Source: Xanthobacteraceae bacterium 501b | Lineage (GTDB): Bacteria; Pseudomonadota; Alphaproteobacteria; Rhizobiales; Xanthobacteraceae | DNA: 64,000 bases | Direction of reading: 5' to 3' | Assembly: GCA_000378025.1 (NCBI GenBank) | Contig: KB899087.1 | Coordinates: forward strand, 2,356,001-2,420,000 | Shown: in pieces, positions 10,481 to 17,694 of the stretch | Numbering within the stretch: the stretch's first letter is position 1 | How the letters are laid out: every line of letters begins with the position of its first letter | The notes under the pieces: model-generated | What the model was told of the DNA's origin: nothing | Seen by the model: the letters and a program-made list of their open reading frames with translations, nothing else | Database searches by the model: none | Program-made: the position numbers and the translations under genes

Positions 10481-10593
10481 CCCTCTCCCCGCCGGGGAGA
10501 GGGTTGGAGTGAGGGGCCGGTTCGCCCATAAGAAGGCCCCGATTCCCCCTCACCGACCCGCTTCGCGGGCCACCTCTCCCCCGCGGGGAGAGG
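10481..10593. repeat. Dispersed double-hairpin repeat, copy 1
   Basis: Two GC-rich hairpins face each other: CCCTCTCCCC-GCC-GGGGAGAGGG (10481-10503) and CCTCTCCCC...GGGGAGAGG (10573-10593), joined by TTGGAGTGAGGGG and CCCTCACCGACCCGCTTCGCGGG-type linkers. A second copy with the same order is at 43057-43165. This is the layout of a REP-like intergenic element. Confidence 0.8.
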
Positions 10594-10653
10594 AAAGAGA
10601 CGAGCTTCTTCCGCCCGTTCGATCGGGCGTCTACCAACCCATCGGAGTCTCAC

Positions 10654-11382
10654 ATGGCAAACCGGCTTGAAGGCAAGGTGGCCGCCATAACAGGCGCAGC
10701 GTCAGGCATCGGGCTCGAATGCGCCCGCGCCATGCTCAACGAGGGCGCCACCGTCGCCCTCGTTGACCGCGCCGCCGACACGCTCGCCGCGCTCTGCACT
10801 GAGCTCGGCCCGAAGGCGGTGCCTGTCGTGGTCAATCTGCTCGACCCCAAGAGCGTCGCCACCATGCTGCCGCAGATCCTCGAGAAATGCGGGCAGCTCG
10901 ACATCTTCCACGCCAATGCCGGCGCCTATATCGGCGGCGACGTGGTGGAAGGCGACCCCGACGTGTGGGACCGGGTGCTGAACCTCAACATCAACGCCGC
11001 CTTCCGCACCGTGCAGGCGGTGCTGCCGCACATGGTGGAGCGCGGAAGCGGCGACGTGCTGTTCACCTCCTCCATCGCCGGCGTGGTGCCGGTGGTGTGG
11101 GAGCCGATCTACACCGCCTCGAAATTCGCCGTGCAGGCCTTCGTCCACACCACGCGGCGGCAGGTGGCCAAGCACGGCATCCGCGTCGGCGCGGTGCTAC
11201 CGGGGCCTGTCGTCACCGCCCTCATCAAGGACTGGCCACAGGCCAAGCTCGACGAGGCGCTTGCCTCCGGCGCCCTGATGGAAGCAAAGGAAGTGGCGGA
11301 CTGCGTCATCTTCATGCTGACGCGACCGCGTAACGTGACCATACGCGATCTAGTGATCGTGCCGAACGGAACGGACCTCTAG
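10654..11382 (+). CDS. rbtD: Ribitol 2-dehydrogenase (SDR family)
   Basis: A 242-residue short-chain dehydrogenase: TGAASGIG at 13-20, NAG at 88-90, catalytic Ser near 140 and YTASK at 153-157. As I recall the sequence, it is strikingly close to Klebsiella ribitol dehydrogenase across the whole chain, for example [42 protein letters not shown] and [13 protein letters not shown]. It oxidises ribitol to D-ribulose with NAD in the cytoplasm. The gene stops three bases before the ribulokinase start, giving a matched dehydrogenase/kinase pair. This is the best-supported substrate assignment in the cluster. Confidence 0.9.
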   Translation: MANRLEGKVAAITGAASGIGLECARAMLNEGATVALVDRAADTLAALCTELGPKAVPVVVNLLDPKSVATMLPQILEKCGQLDIFHANAGAYIGGDVVEGDPDVWDRVLNLNINAAFRTVQAVLPHMVERGSGDVLFTSSIAGVVPVVWEPIYTASKFAVQAFVHTTRRQVAKHGIRVGAVLPGPVVTALIKDWPQAKLDEALASGALMEAKEVADCVIFMLTRPRNVTIRDLVIVPNGTDL

Positions 11383-11385
11383 GCC

Positions 11386-12990
11386 ATGGGCGGATGCTTC
11401 GCGGGAATCGATGTCGGCACGGGTAGCGTGCGCGCCGGCATTTTCGATGCGGACGGACGGCAGCTCGCCGTCGCCAAGCGCGACATCCGCATGTGGAAGG
11501 AAGCGGGCGATATCGTCGAGCAATCGAGCGACGATATCTGGGCCTGCGTCTGCGCCTGCGTGAAGGAGGCCTTGGCCGCCGCCGGGCTCGCGCCGGCCGA
11601 CATTGCCGGCATCGGCTTCGACGCCACCTGCTCGCTGGTCGTGCTTGGCGAGGGCGGGCATCCCCTCCCCGTCGGCCGGCATGGCGACCCCGCCCGCAAT
11701 GTCATCGTGTGGATGGACCACCGCGCCACCGGCCAGGCCGATCGCATCAACGCGCTGGGCAGCCCGGTGCTGGACTATGTCGGCGGCACGATCTCGCCGG
11801 AGATGGAAACGCCCAAGCTGCTCTGGCTGAGCGAGGAACTTCCCGCCACCTTTGCCGGCGCCTGGCAGTTCCTCGACCTCGCCGATTTCCTTACCTGGAA
11901 GGCCACCGGCAGCCTCGCCCGCTCAGTTTGCACCGTCACCTGCAAATGGACCTATCTCGCCCATGAGCAGCGCTGGGACGCGAACTATTTCCGCAAGATC
12001 GGCCTTGGTGCGCTGGCCGATGAGGGTTTTGCCCGTATCGGGACCGAGATCGTCGCCGCCGGCACACCGCTCGGTGCCGGGCTGACGGCCGAAGCCGCGG
12101 ACGAACTCGGCCTCGCGCCGGGCATCGCCGTGGCGGCAGGGCTGATCGACGCGCATGCCGGCGGCATTGGCACGGTGGGTGCGCGCGGCGGCAGTGGCGA
12201 CGTGCTCAGCCGCATGGCCTATGTGTTCGGCACCTCGGCCTGCACCCTGCTCACCACCACCGAGCCTGCCTTCGTGCCCGGCGTCTGGGGGCCCTATTTC
12301 TCGGCCATGGTGCCGGATGTCTGGCTGAACGAGGGCGGCCAGTCCGCCGCCGGCGCGGCTATCGACCGGCTGGTGCGGCTGCATCCCGCAGCACCCCAGG
12401 CCGCTGAGCTGGCGCGCGGCGCGGGGCAGAGCCTCAATGTCTGGCTCGCCCAGCGCGCCGAGGCGGCGGGCGGCGCCGGCGCCATTGCCGAGCTCGCCGG
12501 CACGCTGCATGTGGTGCCGGAGTTTCTCGGCAACCGCGCCCCCTTTGCCGACCATCTCGCGCGCGGCATCATCGCCGGGCTCGGCATGGATGAGGGGCTC
12601 GACAGCCTGGTCGGGCTCTACATGGCCGGGCTGGCGGGTATCGGCTACGGGCTGCGCCAGATTCTCGACGCTCAGGCCGCTAAGGGCGCGCGCACCGAGA
12701 CCGTGGTGATTTCCGGCGGCGCCGGCCAGAGCCCGCTGGTGCGTCAGGTGCTCGCCGACGCGGCGCAGGTGAACATCGCCGCCACGTCATCACCCGAGCC
12801 GGTGCTGCTCGGCTCGGCGATTCTCGGCGCCGTCGCCGCCGGCCGCTATACCAGCTTCACCGATGCCATGGCCTCCATGTCGCAGATCGAGGTGGTGTAT
12901 CCGCCGGGGGCGCAGACGCGCGACTGGCACGCACGCCGCTTCAAGGCGTTCGAGACCCTGCAGGCCGCCTATCGCAGTCTGCGGGACTGA
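11386..12990 (+). CDS. rbtK: D-ribulokinase, FGGY-family pentulose kinase
   Basis: A 534-residue FGGY carbohydrate kinase. The N-terminal phosphate-1 motif is GIDVGTGSVRAGIFD, and the C-terminal half carries GLIDAHAGGIGTVG, FLGNRAPFADHLARG and VVISGGAGQSPLVRQVLAD. The length and these blocks fit the subfamily of FGGY pentulose kinases that contains D-ribulokinases. It would phosphorylate D-ribulose made by the upstream ribitol dehydrogenase, feeding D-ribulose-5-phosphate into the pentose phosphate pathway. It is the last gene of the pentitol operon. Confidence 0.87.
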   Translation: MGGCFAGIDVGTGSVRAGIFDADGRQLAVAKRDIRMWKEAGDIVEQSSDDIWACVCACVKEALAAAGLAPADIAGIGFDATCSLVVLGEGGHPLPVGRHGDPARNVIVWMDHRATGQADRINALGSPVLDYVGGTISPEMETPKLLWLSEELPATFAGAWQFLDLADFLTWKATGSLARSVCTVTCKWTYLAHEQRWDANYFRKIGLGALADEGFARIGTEIVAAGTPLGAGLTAEAADELGLAPGIAVAAGLIDAHAGGIGTVGARGGSGDVLSRMAYVFGTSACTLLTTTEPAFVPGVWGPYFSAMVPDVWLNEGGQSAAGAAIDRLVRLHPAAPQAAELARGAGQSLNVWLAQRAEAAGGAGAIAELAGTLHVVPEFLGNRAPFADHLARGIIAGLGMDEGLDSLVGLYMAGLAGIGYGLRQILDAQAAKGARTETVVISGGAGQSPLVRQVLADAAQVNIAATSSPEPVLLGSAILGAVAAGRYTSFTDAMASMSQIEVVYPPGAQTRDWHARRFKAFETLQAAYRSLRD

Positions 12991-13131
12991 GGCGCCCCGC
13001 TTCAGCTCACCGCGACGAAGAGTCCATACGTCGTCTTCCGTCTTCTGCTTTTCATCGGAGTGGGGCACCTTGCCTATAGCGCAGCGGTGCCGAACGGTTC
13101 ACGCTGGACGATCTGTTGCAGGGGACCCGCC

Positions 13132-13509
13132 ATGAACGAGCGAGAGACGCGTATCCGTGAATGGGCCTACCGGCTTTGGGAAGAAGAGGGATATCCTCAT
13201 GGCCGCGACGGAGAGCACTGGTTCCGCGCCGTCGCGATCGTGATGGAGGAAGACGAACTGCCAGAGGCCGGGAGTGAGCCTGAGGCTGCTGCCGACACGG
13301 AACTCGCGACCGAATCGGAAGCCTTGCCCGAATTGGAAGCCGCGCCCGAAGTGGAAGCCGCGCCCGAGGCGGCCGCCGAGCCGGAGCCGGCACCGGTGGC
13401 CGCCGCGAAGCCGAAGGCGGCCCGGCCGAAGAAGGCCAGCGCGGAATCGACCATCACGGAAGCGCCGGCACCCGCCCCGGTATCACCCGGCCGTCGCAAG
13501 CGGTCCTAA
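13132..13509 (+). CDS. DUF2934 domain protein with Ala/Glu/Pro-rich tail
   Basis: A 125-residue protein. Residues 5-38 (IREWAYRLWEEEGYPHGRDGEHWFRA) are a clear DUF2934 domain, a short helical segment common in Hyphomicrobiales stress clusters and of unknown function. The rest is low-complexity, with repeats of EAAPEVEAAPEA followed by a basic KPKAARPKKA stretch and RRKRS at the end. This gives an acidic-then-basic tail that might bind nucleic acid or protein. GCAGGGGA lies upstream of the ATG. No EcfG-type promoter was found before it, unlike three neighbours. Confidence 0.8.
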   Translation: MNERETRIREWAYRLWEEEGYPHGRDGEHWFRAVAIVMEEDELPEAGSEPEAAADTELATESEALPELEAAPEVEAAPEAAAEPEPAPVAAAKPKAARPKKASAESTITEAPAPAPVSPGRRKRS

Positions 13510-13540
13510 GCCGGTCGCTACCATCTTCCTACCGGGCGAT

Positions 13541-13566
13541 GGAACGCCCGATCGTCCTCATTCGTT
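13541..13566 (+). promoter_or_regulatory. EcfG-type (general stress sigma) promoter
   Basis: GGAAC at 13541-13545, a 17-base spacer and CGTT at 13563-13566 match the alphaproteobacterial EcfG consensus exactly. Transcription should begin near 13573. This makes the 13576 ATG almost leaderless and favours a start at 13591-13606 for the ROK-like gene downstream. Confidence 0.75.
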
Positions 13567-13605
13567 CTCGACACGATGAAGCGAGAGCGAATGGGAAGCA
13601 TGGGA

Positions 13606-14745
13606 ATGGCCAAGAGCGCAGCGCAGACCAAGAGCGCGGAGCACAAGACCAAGGAGACACCGCCGAATGTGGCGGTGCACGGCGCCGCCACGCTGACCGG
13701 CGTGACGGTGGATGCGTTCAACGCTCAGCTGCGCGACGAAGATGGCTTTATCGGCGACCGCGCCCGCCGCGCCGCCTTTTTCGAGATCTTCGACCGATGG
13801 CGTGATCTAGGCGACCGCAAGCTCTCAGTTCTCGGCGACACGCCGACAGCCGAGCTGTCCAAAACGGTGATCGACGACGCCCTGGCCAACGGCAAGCCGC
13901 ATGAGCAGGCCATCATCCACAGCGCCATCGAGGAATACGCCAACGAGCTGTTCGCCGTGCTCCGCCGTCTGCTGCGCAGCAAGGAATGGCGCGACACCCA
14001 GCGCGTCGTCATCGGCGGCGGGCTGAAGGCCGGCCGCTTCGCCGAGATCGCGGTGGCGCGGACGGAACTTCTGGCGCGTGCCGAGGGCATCGATATCGAG
14101 CTGCGTCCGATCCGGCACGAGCCCGACGAGGCCGGGCTGATCGGCGCGGCGCATCTCGCCCCAAGCTGGATGTTCACCAGCTTCGACAATATTCTGGCCA
14201 TCGACATCGGCGGCACCAACATTCGCTGCGGCATCGTCAGGCTCAACCTCGACAAGGCGGACGACCTCTCCAAGGCCCGCGTGCGCAGCTTCGAGCTGTG
14301 GCGCCATGGCGATGAAGAACCCAGCCGCGAGGAGGCTGTCGCAACGCTGGTCGGCATGCTGGAAAAGCTGATCGCACAGGCTAAGAAGGACGATCTGCGC
14401 CTCGCGCCCTTCATCGGCGTCGGGTGCCCCGGCTCGATCGCCGGCGACGGCACCATCGAGAATGGCGCGCAGAACCTTCCCGGCAACTGGCAGAGCTCGC
14501 GCTTCAACCTGCCCTCGGCACTATGGGAGGCCATCCCCTCCATCGCCGGCAACGAGACCACGGTGGTGATGCACAATGATGCCGTGGTGCAGGGGTTAAG
14601 CGAGGTGCCCTTCATGCAGGATGTCGCGCATTGGGGGGTGCTGACCATCGGCACCGGCCTTGGCAATGCCCGCTATACCAATCGCAAGCGCTCCACCGGC
14701 AAGGACAGGAGTGGGGGCGGCAAGATGTCGGGCGAGAAGGACTGA
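13606..14745 (+). CDS. ROK-like protein with apparently permuted domain order
   Basis: About 379 residues from the ATG at 13606, which has GGAAG at a good distance; ATGs at 13576, 13591 and 13600 are alternatives. ROK kinase motifs are all there but in swapped order. First come the usual C-terminal ones: YANELFAVLRRLL, VVIGGGLKAGR (GGG at 137-139) and DEAGLIGAAHLA (174-183). Then the usual N-terminal ones follow: LAIDIGGTNIRCGIV (DIGGTN 200-205), GVGCPGSI, MHNDAVVQG (Asp base at 325) and LTIGTGLGN (349-354). The chain ends soon after. The ROK zinc motif CxCGxxGC is missing. Substrate unknown. An EcfG promoter directly upstream implies stress induction. Confidence 0.8.
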   Translation: MAKSAAQTKSAEHKTKETPPNVAVHGAATLTGVTVDAFNAQLRDEDGFIGDRARRAAFFEIFDRWRDLGDRKLSVLGDTPTAELSKTVIDDALANGKPHEQAIIHSAIEEYANELFAVLRRLLRSKEWRDTQRVVIGGGLKAGRFAEIAVARTELLARAEGIDIELRPIRHEPDEAGLIGAAHLAPSWMFTSFDNILAIDIGGTNIRCGIVRLNLDKADDLSKARVRSFELWRHGDEEPSREEAVATLVGMLEKLIAQAKKDDLRLAPFIGVGCPGSIAGDGTIENGAQNLPGNWQSSRFNLPSALWEAIPSIAGNETTVVMHNDAVVQGLSEVPFMQDVAHWGVLTIGTGLGNARYTNRKRSTGKDRSGGGKMSGEKD

Positions 14746-14753
14746 GGTCAGCC

Positions 14754-15242
14754 TCAGCCCGGGGTGGGCGCCGGCCGCGGGCCGCGTTCCGCCTCGGGCT
14801 TGCCTAAGCGGCCGGTGGCGCGTCCGGCCGGCGCATCCGCTTCATCCTCGCCGCCCTCACGCTCACGGCGGGCGAGTTCTTCATATTCGCCGCGAATCTT
14901 CTCTAGCGCCCCATCGTCGAGCTCCTCCAGATCGAGCAGGACACGCCGCGTCCCCTCGGTCCGGGCGATCAGCTCGTCGATCTTGATGTGAAGCGCGGCC
15001 GTGTCCCGATTCTGGCTGTTCTGGATCACGAACACCATCAGGAAGGTGATGATCGTGGTGGAGGTGTTGATGATGAGCTGCCAGGTATCGCCGAAACCGA
15101 CAAAGGGCCCGGTGAGGGCCCACAGCACGATAAGACCCGCCGCGCCGGCAAAAGTCACCGGCTTGCCGGCCTGGGTCGATATCCACTGGGCGAAGCGGGT
15201 GAAATAGGAGCGCGTCGGCTTGCCACGGCTGCTGAGTGCCAT
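14754..15242 (-). CDS. Low-affinity iron permease family membrane protein
   Basis: A 162-residue protein of the Iron_permease (PF04120) family. Two membrane helices are evident (about residues 28-48, VTFAGAAGLIVLWALTGPFVGF, and 55-75, QLIINTSTTIITFLMVFVIQNSQNRD). The family hallmark QNSQNRDTAALHIKIDELI follows. The C-terminal 50 residues are charged and Pro/Ala-rich. Bacterial members are often stress-induced and iron transport by them is not proven. It lies 53 bases downstream of the DUF3008 gene and may share its transcript. Confidence 0.85.
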   Translation of the reverse strand: MALSSRGKPTRSYFTRFAQWISTQAGKPVTFAGAAGLIVLWALTGPFVGFGDTWQLIINTSTTIITFLMVFVIQNSQNRDTAALHIKIDELIARTEGTRRVLLDLEELDDGALEKIRGEYEELARREREGGEDEADAPAGRATGRLGKPEAERGPRPAPTPG

Positions 15243-15295
15243 TTTCGACCTCTATGATGACTGCGGGTCGCCGCGCTACCGGCCCAAGCCGGCCT

Positions 15296-15481
15296 TCAGT
15301 CGTCCACGCGCTCGGGCTTGCCTTTGCGCTTGGTGCTGGCGAGTTCTTCCAGCTCCTTTTCCGTCATGGATTTCGCCATCGACTTTGAGGCTCCCTTGAG
15401 TTCGCTCTTCTCTGTTTCGCCGCGCTTGGCGGAGAGCGCCGCGCCGGCGGCCATCTGCTGGGCTTTCGATTTGGCAGGCAT
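15296..15481 (-). CDS. DUF3008 family small stress protein
   Basis: A 61-residue basic, hydrophilic protein. MPAKSKAQQMAAGAALSAKRGE and the end region MAKSMTEKELEELASTKRKGKPE are diagnostic of DUF3008. The function is unknown; members are small, probably disordered and often found in general-stress regulons. AGGAGG lies five bases before the ATG, a very strong ribosome binding site. No promoter of its own was seen, so read-through from the YciE-like gene upstream is likely. Confidence 0.9.
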   Translation of the reverse strand: MPAKSKAQQMAAGAALSAKRGETEKSELKGASKSMAKSMTEKELEELASTKRKGKPERVDD

Positions 15482-15517
15482 TGCGTCCTCCTCTCTCGCG
15501 TCTTGCCGCATCGCGCC

Positions 15518-15551
15518 GCTGCCGGCCTCGCCGAGGGCGAGTGCCGGCAGC
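15518..15551 (-). terminator. Long GC-rich hairpin between YciE-like and DUF3008 genes
   Basis: Stem arms GCTGCCGGC-CTCGCC and GGCGAG-T-GCCGGCAGC pair along 15 bp with one bulged base and a three-base loop. No T-run follows on the minus strand. It may be a leaky terminator or an mRNA processing and stability element that sets the relative level of the two small stress proteins. Confidence 0.5.
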
Positions 15552-15561
15552 GTGTACGCTC

Positions 15562-16068
15562 TTATTCGGCAGCGTGCAGGTTGACACGGGCTTCCGCCAG
15601 CTTGGTCAGCTTGGCGTCCGTGGCTTTTTCCTCTTCGAGGTTCTTCGCCAGCACGCTGGCGCAGTCCGGCCGGCCCAGCAGCTTGGCCCAGGCGATGAGG
15701 GTGCCGTAGCGCGTCATCTCGTAATGCTCGACCGCCTGCGCCGCCGCGATCAGCGCGGCGTCCAGCACCTGCTTGTCCGCCACCTCGCCGGAGATTTCCT
15801 CGGCCTCGTCAACAATGCCGTCGATCGCCGGGCAGGTGACGGCCTTGGCCTCGACGCCATGCATCTTGAACACTTCCTCGACGCGAAGAATGTGGCCTTC
15901 GGTTTCAGACAGGTGCTTCTGGAAGTCAGCCTTGAGTTGAGGATCGCTCGCCTTCTCGATCATGTCGGGCAGCGACTTGGCGATCTTCTTCTCGGCATAA
16001 TAGATGTCGCGAAGCGTATGGACGAAGAGATCATCCATCGTCTTGATGTCCTTGGAGAACAGACCCAT
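15562..16068 (-). CDS. YciE-like ferritin-fold protein (DUF892)
   Basis: A 168-residue four-helix-bundle protein of the DUF892/YciE family. Conserved stretches include FVHTLRDIYYAEKKIAKSLP at the start, HLSETEGHILRVEEVF and AAAQAVEHYEMTRYGTL, which supply the Glu and His residues expected for a di-iron site. GGAGG lies eight bases before the ATG. Such proteins accumulate in stationary phase and stress; the activity is not settled. An EcfG-type promoter lies about 90 bases upstream. Confidence 0.9.
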   Translation of the reverse strand: MGLFSKDIKTMDDLFVHTLRDIYYAEKKIAKSLPDMIEKASDPQLKADFQKHLSETEGHILRVEEVFKMHGVEAKAVTCPAIDGIVDEAEEISGEVADKQVLDAALIAAAQAVEHYEMTRYGTLIAWAKLLGRPDCASVLAKNLEEEKATDAKLTKLAEARVNLHAAE

Positions 16069-16156
16069 GGTAAATTCCTCCATGTGAGATGGTATACGGG
16101 CGCCCTCTATTGCCAGGCACCGCACGCGGCGGATTTAGGCCGCGCTCTATCACATC

Positions 16157-16182
16157 AACAACTGAACCCGGCCCGTCGTTCC
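16157..16182 (-). promoter_or_regulatory. EcfG-type promoter for the YciE-like gene
   Basis: On the minus strand GGAAC (16182-16178), 17 bases, then TGTT (16160-16157). The -35 is exact and the -10 keeps the GTT core. This predicts a transcript starting near 16150 with an 80-base leader to the ATG at 16068. Confidence 0.6.
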
Positions 16183-16207
16183 CGGATTTTCCGAGCGCCC
16201 CGCGCGC

Positions 16208-16624
16208 TTACATCGGCGCGGGCACAGGGTCGCGCGGAGGAAGATCGATCGGCGGCGCGGTCGGCTCGTCGAGCGGCTCCTCGACCTCAGGGGTGATGTC
16301 CGGGTCCTGGTCGGGCGGCATCGCCGGCTCATCGATGCCCGGCTGCGGCCGATCCGGCGGCGGATCGCGCGGCGGCGTCGCCAGAACCGGAACGGCGCCC
16401 GCCCCCTGTTGCGGGGGCGGCGGGGCGGGCCAGGGATCACTGACATTGGGCGGAACAGGATCGCGGATCTCGGGGACGTCGGGATCATGCACCGGCGGCT
16501 GCACCGGATCGTGAATCGGTGCCGGGTCAGGGGTGGGGGGCGTGTCCGGCACCGGGTTCACATCCGGCATCGGCGGCACACCCGGCGAGCCGGGCGTTAT
16601 GGCGGCGGCCTGGCTGGGGATCAT
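16208..16624 (-). CDS. Proline/aspartate-rich hypothetical protein
   Basis: A 138-residue low-complexity protein, mostly Pro, Asp, Glu and Ala, with irregular repeats of the type P-x-x-D-P (VPDTPPTPDPAPIHDPVQPPVHDP). No signal peptide or membrane segment is visible and it is probably disordered. GGAGG lies ten bases before the chosen ATG. Support for a real gene comes from the ribosome binding site, the exact EcfG-type promoter upstream and the stress-island setting. I recognise no family. Confidence 0.6.
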   Translation of the reverse strand: MIPSQAAAITPGSPGVPPMPDVNPVPDTPPTPDPAPIHDPVQPPVHDPDVPEIRDPVPPNVSDPWPAPPPPQQGAGAVPVLATPPRDPPPDRPQPGIDEPAMPPDQDPDITPEVEEPLDEPTAPPIDLPPRDPVPAPM

Positions 16625-16658
16625 GGCGAACTCTCCTCCCGTTTTGCCTGTCAGGCTC

Positions 16659-16684
16659 AACGCCGCCCGCAGGCGGGGGGTTCC
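16659..16684 (-). promoter_or_regulatory. EcfG-type promoter for the proline-rich protein gene
   Basis: On the minus strand GGAAC (16684-16680), a 17-base spacer and CGTT (16662-16659), an exact consensus match. The start codon at 16624 leaves a leader of roughly 25-30 bases. Confidence 0.72.
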
Positions 16685-16702
16685 GGAGAGATGGCCCTGC
16701 CT

Positions 16703-17671
16703 TCAGTCCGCCGTCGCCACCTCGTCTCGCCAGGGCGGATTGGCGCCGGCGCGTGTGACCGAGATCGCCGCGGCGCGGCTGGCGAAATCGAGCACCGCGC
16801 CGAGCACGTCTTCCGACAGGCCCGACAGCGCCCGCGGCGTCGCCAGTCCCCGCTCGACCAGCGCGCAGAGGAAAGCAGCGTTGAAGGTGTCGCCGGCCCC
16901 GACCGTGTCGGCGACCGTCACCGCCTGCCCCGGCACGGCCACGTCCAGTCCCTCGCCGAACGCGCGGGCGCCCTTGGCCCCCAGCGTGATGAGAACAAGG
17001 CGCGGCCCCATGGCGCGGATACGCTCCGCCTGGGTCGCGATCTCACCCGGCCCGGTGAGCCAGAACAGGTCCTCGTCGGAGAGCTTGACCACATGGCTGA
17101 GGGCGATCAGCCGGAAGAGGCGAGCGCGATAGATGGCCTCGTCGCGGATGAAGCCGGGGCGGATATTGGGGTCGAGCACGATAAGCCGCCCCTGCCCGTC
17201 CGCTGCCGTGCGCGTCGCCAGCGCCTCCATGGCCGAACCGACCGGCTCGCCCACCAGGCTGATCCCGCCAAAGAACAGCACCCCGACCTCGTCGGGAAGA
17301 TCAGGCAGATCGGCCGGGGTGAGCATGCGACCGGCGGTGTTCTCGTCGAGGAAGAGATAGCGCGCCTGCCCTTCCACCAGCGTGACGAAGGCCAGCGTGG
17401 TGTGGCGGTCCACCGGGACGCACAGGCTGGCATCGGCGCCGGCCGCGTCGAGGGCGGCACGCAGCTGCACGCCGAACATGTCGTTCGACAGGCCATACCA
17501 GAAGCGCGTCTTCACGCCCAGCCGGGCAGCAGCGATGGCGGTGTTGAACACCGCCCCGCCCGGCAGCGGTAGGAAGGCCTGCCCCTCCGGCGTCGGACGC
17601 GGCACCATGTCGATCAGCGCCTCGCCAGCGCAGAGCAGAACCGGTGCGGAGGGCGTGGCGGGGGCGGACAT
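16703..17671 (-). CDS. mtlZ: Fructokinase, PfkB family
   Basis: A 322-residue ribokinase-family sugar kinase. The N-terminal CAGEALIDMVP and GGAVFNTAIAAARLG (sugar site, residues 38-52) and the C-terminal DTVGAGDTF (255-263, base Asp261) are intact. It lies 23 bases downstream of the mannitol dehydrogenase gene on the same strand. Mannitol to fructose to fructose-6-phosphate is therefore the natural reading, as in the Rhodobacter polyol operon. The ATG at 17671 is chosen because upstream frame extension is arginine-rich antisense of the neighbour. Confidence 0.85.
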   Translation of the reverse strand: MSAPATPSAPVLLCAGEALIDMVPRPTPEGQAFLPLPGGAVFNTAIAAARLGVKTRFWYGLSNDMFGVQLRAALDAAGADASLCVPVDRHTTLAFVTLVEGQARYLFLDENTAGRMLTPADLPDLPDEVGVLFFGGISLVGEPVGSAMEALATRTAADGQGRLIVLDPNIRPGFIRDEAIYRARLFRLIALSHVVKLSDEDLFWLTGPGEIATQAERIRAMGPRLVLITLGAKGARAFGEGLDVAVPGQAVTVADTVGAGDTFNAAFLCALVERGLATPRALSGLSEDVLGAVLDFASRAAAISVTRAGANPPWRDEVATAD

Positions 17672-17694
17672 GGGCGGGCTCCGATGCGTTCCGA

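Noticed and set aside
13576-13605. Earlier ATG for the permuted ROK-like protein
   Set aside because: The EcfG-type promoter predicts transcription from about 13573, leaving almost no leader; ATG at 13606 has a GGAAG at normal distance.
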